From: Haloarchaeobius iranensis
GTDB lineage: Archaea > Halobacteriota > Halobacteria > Halobacteriales > Natrialbaceae
Direction: 5' to 3'
Assembly: GCF_900103505.1 (NCBI RefSeq)
Contig: NZ_FNIA01000024.1
Location: forward strand, 1 to 47,068
Length of the DNA: 47,068 bases
In this document: positions 41,102-47,068 of the stretch, piece after piece
Layout: each line of letters begins with the position of its first letter
How positions within the stretch are numbered: position 1 is the first letter of the stretch
The notes under the pieces: generated by a model
What the model was told of the DNA's origin: nothing
What the model saw: the letters and a program-made list of their open reading frames with translations, nothing else
The model's database searches: none
Position numbers and translations under genes: made by a program

Positions 41102-42319
41102 ATGAGCGTGGAAATAGACGCCGAACTGAGTCAAGCACTTCCGGCCGGCAGCGGCCGGACGACGCTCGCGGCAACGATCATCCCTACTGACAAACAACAG
41201 CCGACGAAACGACACATCGCTGTCGTGGTCGACGTGAGCGGGTCGATGTCGAAGGACGTCGCGTTCGTCGACGACACGCCCGCAAAGATCGAACTGGCCC
41301 GCCAAGGCGTCGCGAAGCTCCTGACCGAGATGCACGAGGACGACCAGCTCAGCATCATCGCGTTCGACTCTACCCCTGACGTCTTGGTGCCGATGACCGA
41401 GTGGGGAAACGCAGACCACGACCAGATTGAGACCACGGTCACCGGCACGCCGGGCTCGGGGTACGACGGTGCCCTGGACGCCGGCGGCGGGACGAACATC
41501 AAGCGCGCAATCCAGACCGCAGCCCAGCAGTTCACGGCGGACGGCGACGGCGTCGTGAGCAAGGATATCGTCCTCCTGTCCGACGGGATGGACCGCCGTG
41601 ACCTCGACGAGTTCAGACAGCAGGCCGATACGCTGGATTCGAAGGGTATTACCGTCAGTGCAGGCGGAATCGGCCGGTCTTACAACGAAGACGTCCTCCT
41701 GGCGCTCACGAATGGGACTGGTGGGTCGGCCGAGCATCTGGAAGCGCCACGTGACATCGAGTCGTTCCTCCACGACAAAGCCCAAGATGCCCGAGACACC
41801 GTGGCACCTAACCCCCAGCTCCGCTTCGAGTTCGCCGACGGCTTCAGAATCGCCCCCGGCGAGCCGGCGTACCTCACCGAACCGCAGGCGACTTCGGAAC
41901 CGGTCTCGACTGACGGCAGCACCGCTGTTGTCGACCTCCCGAAACTCACCGCCGGAGAACGCATCCGCCTCACCGTCGAGGTGCTCGGCGGTCACAAGTC
42001 CACGGGCATGATTTATCCGATGGCCGAACTCTTCGTGGAGGACGACGCCGTGTTGGCCTCGACGGCAGTCGAGGTCCGATACGAGGATGACCCGACGAAG
42101 CGTCTGGACATCGAGAAGGAGCGCCTGAGTGGCGACATCACGACAGACATCATCGACCCGGAGGTCGAGAAAGCAACCATCGAGTCCCGCATCGACAGCA
42201 TCGAACACGACCGCAGCTGGAAACACCTCGCGGCCGTCCTCCGTAAGCGACTGGCGGACGCCGAAGCCACGGGCGGGAACATCGCCGTCTCGAAAGCGAA
42301 GTACGACCCCGACGACTAG
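41102..42319 (+). CDS. VWA-domain protein with intact MIDAS
   Basis: 405 residues. After a short beta region (SVEIDAELSQALPAG), residues ~36-205 form a von Willebrand A domain with the full metal-ion site: DVSGS (D44, S46, S48), GGGTNIK (T131) and LLSDGMD (D161). The rest is a beta-rich domain (ELTVEVLGG-like; RIRLTVEVLGGHKSTGMIYP) and a C-terminal helical tail (EVEKATIESRIDSIEHDRSW). VWA domains of this type bind protein ligands through a bound Mg2+. VWA genes have been linked by gene context to a family of FtsZ/tubulin-like proteins in a predicted membrane-remodelling system, which matches the gene set here. Confidence 0.92.
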   Translation: MSVEIDAELSQALPAGSGRTTLAATIIPTDKQQPTKRHIAVVVDVSGSMSKDVAFVDDTPAKIELARQGVAKLLTEMHEDDQLSIIAFDSTPDVLVPMTEWGNADHDQIETTVTGTPGSGYDGALDAGGGTNIKRAIQTAAQQFTADGDGVVSKDIVLLSDGMDRRDLDEFRQQADTLDSKGITVSAGGIGRSYNEDVLLALTNGTGGSAEHLEAPRDIESFLHDKAQDARDTVAPNPQLRFEFADGFRIAPGEPAYLTEPQATSEPVSTDGSTAVVDLPKLTAGERIRLTVEVLGGHKSTGMIYPMAELFVEDDAVLASTAVEVRYEDDPTKRLDIEKERLSGDITTDIIDPEVEKATIESRIDSIEHDRSWKHLAAVLRKRLADAEATGGNIAVSKAKYDPDD

Positions 42320-42410
42320 ACCTTCCCTGTCGCGGTTTATCGTCCTCGAATCACTCGGATATCAGTCGGAGTCAGACCGTTGATGTCCCTGTCCCATTGT
42401 TCGATTGCCG
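42320..42410. other. Short intergenic gap before the Hsp70-like gene
   Basis: About 90 bases. A weak A/T run (ggtttatcg, about 42334-42342) could serve as a TATA element. No gene is seen. Confidence 0.3.
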
Positions 42411-44090
42411 ATGAGCTACTTAGGAATCGACCTCGGGACGACTCGCAGTGGTGTCGCGGTTGTCGAAGCCGACGACCCAACGCTGTTACAGAACAACGCT
42501 GGTGACCGACTGACCCCGTCAGTCGTGTACTATCGAGACGACGACGACGACGTTCTCGTGGGGAAGCCAGCGAAGAACAAGCAGAAAGAGCAGAACGACC
42601 GCATCGTCACCGACGCGAAGCGTCGGATGGGCGACGACCACGTGTACGCAATCGACGGAGAGGAGTACACGCCAGCAGCGGTCTCGTCAGAGGTGCTCAA
42701 GCAGCTGAAGGACGACGCAGAGGAGTTCGAGGATGACATCTCGGGTGCCCACATCACGGTGCCGGCGTACTTCACGGTCGACCAGAAGGGAGCCGTCAGG
42801 GAGGCCGCCGAAATCGCCGGGTTCGATGAGATTGACCTCCTCCACGAACCGACTGCTGCCGCCATCGGTCACGGGTTCGACCAGGAGATGAACGAGACGG
42901 TATTCGTCTACGACTTCGGTGGTGGAACCCTCGACATCTCGCTGATGGATGTCGAGGGTAACAGCTTCGACATCCTCGCGACCAGCGGCGACACCACCCT
43001 CGGTGGCATCGACTTCACCGAGGCAATCATGGACCTGTTGGCCGACGAGTTCGAACAGAACAACGGCATCGACCTGCGCTCGGACCCAGAAGCTAGAGAG
43101 AGCCTCCGCGCCGAAGCGGAGCAGGCCAAGATCGACCTCTCCGGGCGCGAGGAGACAGAGATTAGCGCACCGCTCCTCGGTCAGATCGACGACGAGGTCG
43201 TCGGGATCACCGAACGTGTCCTGCGTCGCTCCGAGTTCGAGTCTGCCGCCTCCGGACTGCTGGACCGCGCCATCGATCCCGTCGAGGATGCGCTCAAGAA
43301 GGCCGATATGGATGCCGAAGACGTCGACACGGTCCTCCTCGTCGGTGGGTCGTCGAAGATTCCAGCGGTGCAGGAACAGCTCACTGACTTCTTCGGTTTC
43401 GAGCCGACGAAGACCAACGACCTCGCCAAGGTGGTCGCGAAGGGCGCAGCCATCGTGGCCGACCTCGAGGACGGCATCGATGAGAAGTACGTCTGCCCCG
43501 AGTGCCCGCAAGGGTTCGACTACTTCGACGACCTCAACGATCACCTCTCGACGCACGACCCGGACGACGGCATCGCGTGCCCGTACTGTGATGAGGTCTT
43601 GGATACGAAGGGCGACCGCGAGGACCACATCGGCCTTGAGCACCCCGGAGAACTCGGTAGCGGCGGTGAAGAAGGCGGGAAGTATCCCACTGGAAAGAAG
43701 AAGATTCTATCGCGGTCGCTCGGCACTGACCTGGTCGGTGCACGCATGGATATCCTCATCGAGGAGGGGTCCGAACTGCCTGCCACTGCAACAGAACGGT
43801 ACGTGCCGACCGCCGACGACCCTGAACAGATTCCGGTCCACGTCTACCAGGGCGAGGACGTGGAGAACCTCTACTCGAATGAGAAGCTGAAGGACTGGTA
43901 CGTTGAGGATATCCCGGAGACGGAGAGTGGCCGTCCGACCATCGCTGTGACGTTCGAAATCGACGACGACGGCCTGCTCGAGGTGAGTGCAGAACTTGTC
44001 GACAGCGATAAGAGCGTGTCTACGACGGTCGACAGAATCACTGGCAGCCGGTCAAACGGTACGTCGAAGGGCCCCGCTGACGACGACTAG
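42411..44090 (+). CDS. Hsp70 (DnaK-like) with two C2H2 zinc fingers in the interdomain linker
   Basis: 559 residues. The nucleotide-binding domain is complete: SYLGIDLGTTRSGVAVVEA, GAHITVPAYF, EPTAAAIGHGF, VYDFGGGTLDISL, GDTTLGGIDF and VLLVGGSSKIP. In place of the usual hydrophobic linker come two classical zinc fingers, C362-X2-C365-X12-H378-X3-H382 and C390-X2-C393-X12-H406-X4-H411. The beta substrate-binding domain follows (LSRSLGTDLVGARMDIL, VHVYQGEDVENLY, IAVTFEIDDDGLLEVSAEL). The alpha-helical lid is missing, since the protein ends about 20 residues later. So this is not the housekeeping DnaK. Zinc fingers at the allosteric hinge could sense zinc or a protein partner. ATG 42411 is preferred over an in-frame TTG two codons upstream. 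Confidence 0.93.
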   Translation: MSYLGIDLGTTRSGVAVVEADDPTLLQNNAGDRLTPSVVYYRDDDDDVLVGKPAKNKQKEQNDRIVTDAKRRMGDDHVYAIDGEEYTPAAVSSEVLKQLKDDAEEFEDDISGAHITVPAYFTVDQKGAVREAAEIAGFDEIDLLHEPTAAAIGHGFDQEMNETVFVYDFGGGTLDISLMDVEGNSFDILATSGDTTLGGIDFTEAIMDLLADEFEQNNGIDLRSDPEARESLRAEAEQAKIDLSGREETEISAPLLGQIDDEVVGITERVLRRSEFESAASGLLDRAIDPVEDALKKADMDAEDVDTVLLVGGSSKIPAVQEQLTDFFGFEPTKTNDLAKVVAKGAAIVADLEDGIDEKYVCPECPQGFDYFDDLNDHLSTHDPDDGIACPYCDEVLDTKGDREDHIGLEHPGELGSGGEEGGKYPTGKKKILSRSLGTDLVGARMDILIEEGSELPATATERYVPTADDPEQIPVHVYQGEDVENLYSNEKLKDWYVEDIPETESGRPTIAVTFEIDDDGLLEVSAELVDSDKSVSTTVDRITGSRSNGTSKGPADDD

Positions 44091-44324
44091 AGTACGTCCT
44101 CGTCGAACGTTGTCGTGTAGATGTCACTACCAGGCATCTGAGTACGCTCCGAGGCGGTCGCCTGCTTGACGAACCCCTCACCCGACAGGGGTCAATAAAC
44201 TCACAGTAGTGGCACCACACTTAACCAACTGCCTCGGAGCGGATTAACCAACATGTAGCTAATTTAGGGTTGAGCGGCGGGAAGTTCGGGGACGCCACTG
44301 TACTAAGAAAACCCCCAACGCAGG
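44091..44324. other. Intergenic after the Hsp70 gene
   Basis: About 230 bases with no gene. It holds the hairpin at 44173-44192 and an inverted CTCCGAGG/CCTCGGAG pair (around 44148 and 44232). This is the end of the cluster and separates it from minus-strand genes. Confidence 0.5.
44173..44192 (+). terminator. Hairpin, candidate terminator of the Hsp70 unit
   Basis: ACCCCT and AGGGGT form a 6-bp stem with an 8-base loop, about 83 nt after the Hsp70 stop. It is followed by aataaac rather than a T run, so the assignment is tentative. Confidence 0.35.
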
Positions 44325-44543
44325 TTAGCCCGTGATTCTGAGTTCGTCGTCGACTCGGTAGAGGTAGCCCCGCATCTCGAGAACTTCGAGTGCTTCCTTG
44401 GCATCAGCAGTAGTAAATCCTTCAGCCTCGAGTATCTTGAGCGCTGATTGCTCTCCGAATTCCTGAGACTCATCTGTTCTGTCTTTGATCACAGCGAGGG
44501 CCTCCTCTGCGAACGGGGGAATCGGAGTAGAACCGCCGTCCAT
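44325..44543 (-). CDS. Small winged-helix-like protein
   Basis: 72 residues. DRTDESQEFGEQSALKILEA, EGFTTADAKEALEVLEMRGY and LYRVDDELRITG form a helix-turn-helix-like unit followed by a two-stranded wing, so it may bind DNA or a protein. The N-terminal ten residues are Pro/Gly rich. An AGGAA sits three bases before the ATG. It lies between the end of the cluster and the beta-propeller gene, on the minus strand, and could regulate either. No specific family is recognised. Confidence 0.6.
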   Translation of the reverse strand: MDGGSTPIPPFAEEALAVIKDRTDESQEFGEQSALKILEAEGFTTADAKEALEVLEMRGYLYRVDDELRITG

Positions 44544-44789
44544 GTTCCTATTTCCCCCGACGTTGTGACTGCAATGTAGTAGTGATACCGACTCCGGAAC
44601 GTTTCTGGAGTACTTGTTCTATGACTGTGAGTTCCATCTCGAACGACAAAATGACGGACAAGTTGGTGAGCTATAATCTAGTACCTTGACAACGACGAGG
44701 AGTTCAACCGGTGCTACGATTCACAGTGACACCTGAACTCAATGTGGGACGCGGCTTCGCTCGACTGATAGGACAGACAGTGCTGGGAG
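44544..44789. other. Intergenic, no gene seen
   Basis: About 245 bases, moderately AT-rich. It contains A/T runs (ctataatctag, about 44669-44680) that could be promoter parts, but I found no coding frame or clear hairpin. Confidence 0.4.
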
Positions 44790-46007
44790 CTAGCTATCCT
44801 GTGCGGGCACGTCACCGATGGCACCAAGAGCATCTATGCGGTTCGATGTGAAGAATACGGCCCCGTCAACCAGTACCGGTTGTGAAGTCACACTGTTATG
44901 AAAGCCCGGATCGAATCCGTAGTACCATCGCATCTCGCCCGATTCGCGATCGAACGCGCTGATCGTTTTCTTATCGGGTGCGAATTCGGGTGTCTTGACC
45001 GGGAAAACAACCGTCTCGGTTCCAACGCAGAGGCCTGCTTCGTCTGCTTGAGTATCGCGATGCCATCGTTCTGTTCCAGTTTCACTGTCGATTGCGACGG
45101 CACCGGAGTCGCCGCTAACGAAGACGGTCCCGTCGTCGACAGCAACGGTCCGGTAGACGTCGTAGCTGTCGTTGTCGAATGAATAGAGTTGGCGTAACTG
45201 GTCGCCGGTCTCCCTGTCGTATATGATTAGCGTTCGGTTATCGTCTACGAAGATTCCATCCTCCGTTACGACAGGTGCGGCCGACTCGGGTGCGGCCGTG
45301 AGTTCGGTCCGCCAGTGCTCAGAACCATCCTCCATTGAGAGCGCAACGAGATACGGTGCTTCATCTACTTCCCCCACGGCGAACACGCGGCCATCGTATA
45401 CTGCGGGGGCGGGAAAGATATCACGTACTGTGTTTGTTTCCCAGCGTTTCTCTCCGGTCGCTGCCTCGAAGGCTTCAATAGCGGTGTCGGAAGCAATCAG
45501 GACGGTCCCGGTTGATTCTTCCGCGACGAGAAGTTCCGGGTGATCAAGTCCGTTCGTCGTTTTTGTCCAGACTTGCTCGCCCGTCTGGGAATCGAGCGCG
45601 ACGAGTTCCGTCTCGTACGCCACAATAAACAAATCGTCGACGAAAACACTTCCTGGGGACTCGCTTCCACCGAGGGTGGTCCGCCATTGTTCAGTCCCGT
45701 CCTGTGCATCAAGCGCGATCGCACTTCCATCGCGGCTGGAGTCGAAGTTCGTCATGTACACTGTCCCGTCGGAGACCACCGGCTGCCAGCGTGTGAAAGC
45801 GTCCGATGTCCAAGCGAGGTTTCCGTTTGCTGGAGCGGAGACATCCGGTGAGAACGTATTGGCACCGTCAACTCCGTACTGTGTCCACTCCCCAGTTGGT
45901 TCCTCCGGCAGAGGCCTGTCCGAGTGTGACGATAGGAACATCGACAGACAACCCGAGAGTGTACTCGCGCCAACAACCACCGTCGACAGGAGAGCCCTTC
46001 GTTTCAC
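44790..46007 (-). CDS. PQQ-type beta-propeller lipoprotein
   Basis: 405 residues from GTG 46007. The N-terminus (KRRALLSTVVVGASTLSGC) is a Tat-like lipoprotein leader with a Cys at the end of the lipobox, so the protein is anchored outside the cell. The body consists of repeated blades of the PQQ/YVTN type (AIALDAQDGTEQWRTTLGGS; LVALDSQTGEQVWTKTTNGL; AFEAATGEKRWETNTVRDIF; AIDSETGTERWHRDTQADEA; AFDRESGEMRWYYGFDPGFH). The acidic blades carry no clear PQQ or metal site. Such proteins usually act as extracellular binding or assembly factors. The gene is preceded by a long AT run (46028-46042) and is leaderless. It is not obviously linked to the cluster. Confidence 0.9.
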   Translation of the reverse strand: MKRRALLSTVVVGASTLSGCLSMFLSSHSDRPLPEEPTGEWTQYGVDGANTFSPDVSAPANGNLAWTSDAFTRWQPVVSDGTVYMTNFDSSRDGSAIALDAQDGTEQWRTTLGGSESPGSVFVDDLFIVAYETELVALDSQTGEQVWTKTTNGLDHPELLVAEESTGTVLIASDTAIEAFEAATGEKRWETNTVRDIFPAPAVYDGRVFAVGEVDEAPYLVALSMEDGSEHWRTELTAAPESAAPVVTEDGIFVDDNRTLIIYDRETGDQLRQLYSFDNDSYDVYRTVAVDDGTVFVSGDSGAVAIDSETGTERWHRDTQADEAGLCVGTETVVFPVKTPEFAPDKKTISAFDRESGEMRWYYGFDPGFHNSVTSQPVLVDGAVFFTSNRIDALGAIGDVPAQDS

Positions 46008-46027
46008 GGACAGGACTAAAAATTGTT

Positions 46028-46042
46028 GATATATATATATAT
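46028..46042 (-). promoter_or_regulatory. AT dinucleotide run acting as TATA element
   Basis: An almost perfect (AT)n tract lies about 29 nt before the GTG at 46007, placing the predicted transcript start on the start codon. Length variation in such a tract could alter promoter strength. Confidence 0.55.
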
Positions 46043-46090
46043 GTTTTCTGGATGGCAGCACAATCAAATCCCAACGACGAACTTCGGAGG

Positions 46091-46752
46091 TCAGTCAGGG
46101 GTGTTCTCGAATTGAATCGTTACTCTATCTCCATGGTTCAGGCTCTGCGCTACGTCGTCTGGGTTGCAAAGACGGAGGAACAGACACCCGTCGCCGGCGT
46201 CGACGACACGAACCTGATGAGTCCCGAAACCTGACTCCTCTCTGTCGGTGAGAGTCTCCTCGAAGCGGGAAAGCCGTGACTCGAGCTCGTCGACGTGGTC
46301 GAGAATATCCGTATCCTCGCTTTCGACAGGCGAATCAGTATACTGGGACGCAGATTCTGACTTCGATAGTTCTGGGGCTGATTGCTGAAACCGGGTCCTG
46401 AGCGAGGAGACATCGAGACCCTCTGCCTCGAGCCTGATTTCACTCCGTTCGACGTCGGGGAATGCTCTCTCAGTGTCGATGAACGAGCCGAGGCTACTCC
46501 CGCACCCACTCTTGGGGGCGAAAAACTGACGCGAGAGGTCGCTCCCATCGCTCGTCGACGTCCGCCGGCTCGGGGGGCCACGTGTCGCCGCTGCGTTAGC
46601 GTCGCCAGTGTCGTCCGGCACTGAATTGGGATCGTCCTCCGGAGCGAGATGTTCGCTGTACACCTCCACGAGAGTCGCCTGCCGGGCATAGACATCCGCC
46701 GGCGGCGCCTCGACACGGTCCGGTTCACGTCCGGTGATGACAGTTTCGAGGG
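46091..46752 (-). pseudogene. Gene truncated at its 5' end by the right IS5-type element
   Basis: The minus frame is open from the IS boundary to the stop at 46091 and reads REPDRVEAPPADVYARQATL, then VEVYSEHLAPEDDPNSVPDD, a long disordered acidic part, a helix (DILDHVDELESRLSRFEETL) and a C-terminal strand-rich part (GTHQVRVVDAGDGCLFLRLC, then LNHGDRVTIQF). The N-terminus lies beyond the IS. GTG 46669 could still serve as a start, but the upstream codons are also protein-like, so the gene was longer. No family is recognised. Confidence 0.45.
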
Positions 46753-46770
46753 GCTGTGTTGAATCGCCAT
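46753..46770. repeat. Terminal inverted repeat of the right IS5-type element
   Basis: GCTGTGTTGAATCGCCAT, the best-preserved copy of this repeat in the window. It lies 14 nt beyond the transposase stop and at the breakpoint of the truncated gene. See also 319-336 and 1087-1104. Confidence 0.75.
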
Positions 46771-46783
46771 AAGGCGGTGGATT

Positions 46784-47068
46784 TCACTGTTTGACGGCAC
46801 GCTTGATGTTGTAGACGACACACATCAGAGCGATTTCTCGGAACTCGCGGAACCAGGAACGCGCTCGCACGGCGAAGCCGAGCGAGCGCTTGACAGCCGA
46901 GTTCACGGTCTCGGTCATAGAGCGCTGATTGTAGCGCTGTTCGTCGATTCTGGCGTTATGCGCGTGATCAGACGGTGCGAAGATGCGATGTTTGATGAGC
47001 GGGCGAATCCCGAGGTCACGAAGGGATTCGCGGAGCGACTGCTTGTCATAGCCTTTATCGGCGGCAAG
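46784..47068 (-). CDS. IS5-type transposase, C-terminal part (runs off window)
   Basis: The minus frame stops at 46784-46786 and is open to the window edge. It reads LAADKGYDKQSLRESLRDLG, then IRPLIKHRIFAPSDHAHNAR, DEQRYNQRSMTETVNSAVKR and FREFREIALMCVVYNIKRAV. The AADKGYD and the E in RSMTETV belong to the DDE catalytic region of IS5-family transposases, so this copy looks intact here. It is oriented like the N-terminal fragment at 1-262 and may be a copy of the same element. Confidence 0.92.
   Translation of the reverse strand, partial: LAADKGYDKQSLRESLRDLGIRPLIKHRIFAPSDHAHNARIDEQRYNQRSMTETVNSAVKRSLGFAVRARSWFREFREIALMCVVYNIKRAVKQ

Noticed and set aside
42411-44090. Housekeeping dnaK with its usual grpE/dnaJ operon
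   Set aside because: The lid is missing, zinc fingers are inserted, the GrpE-like protein has a very long tail and no J domain is present, so this is a specialised set.

Overview
The window looks like a stretch of a haloarchaeal (class Halobacteria) genome. The evidence is high GC with very acidic, lysine-poor proteins, many probable leaderless genes with a TATA element about 25-30 nt before the start codon, Tat-type lipoproteins, histidine kinases with the haloarchaeal RHN(V/I)RN phosphoacceptor box, a Bat-type HTH activator, and IS5-type transposases of a family common in haloarchaea. No rRNA, tRNA or CRISPR array was seen.

Layout. (1) 1-1.6 kb: an insertion-sequence scar zone with the end of one IS5-type element, the 5' stub of a Tat-exported protein gene, an AT-rich stretch, a second decayed IS copy and a beheaded small membrane-protein gene. 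(2) 1.6-6.9 kb: two divergently oriented histidine kinases, a Bat-like PAS/GAF/HTH regulator and a winged-helix regulator. (3) 7-13 kb: small membrane protein, cold-shock protein, small zinc protein, a PiT phosphate permease coupled to an ETV-repeat membrane protein, a DUF5995 protein and an Old Yellow Enzyme homologue. (4) 13.2-20 kb: a six-PAS histidine kinase with a degenerate receiver-like N-terminus, a putative sensor-domain membrane protein, a lipoprotein and another membrane histidine kinase. (5) 20-44.1 kb: the main point of interest, a cluster of about 15 genes. (6) 44.3-47.1 kb: a small winged-helix-like protein, a PQQ-type beta-propeller lipoprotein, an IS-truncated gene and the 3' half of another IS5-type transposase.

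The 20-44 kb cluster combines parts rarely seen together: a tubulin/FtsZ-like GTPase with long coiled coils, translationally coupled to a two-pass membrane protein; two PAN-like AAA ATPases with added beta-sandwich domains; two ~110 kDa HEAT-like proteins with overlapping ORFs; three unrecognised proteins on the opposite strand, one with a C-terminal zinc site; a ubiquitin-like protein overlapping an E2/UBC-fold protein that has no cysteine; a domain normally found in J-domain proteins but without its J domain; a transglutaminase-like protein; a GrpE-like protein with a very long acidic extension; a VWA protein with an intact MIDAS motif; and an Hsp70 with two C2H2 zinc fingers inserted between its nucleotide-binding and substrate-binding domains. 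My inference is that this is one multicomponent machine: a GTPase filament or membrane-remodelling module managed by AAA and Hsp70-type chaperones and assembled through HEAT, ubiquitin-fold and VWA adaptors. Its role (membrane remodelling, conflict or defence, or stress response) cannot be read from the sequence. The cluster lies between IS5-type elements in the same orientation at the two window ends, which fits an accessory, possibly mobile region.
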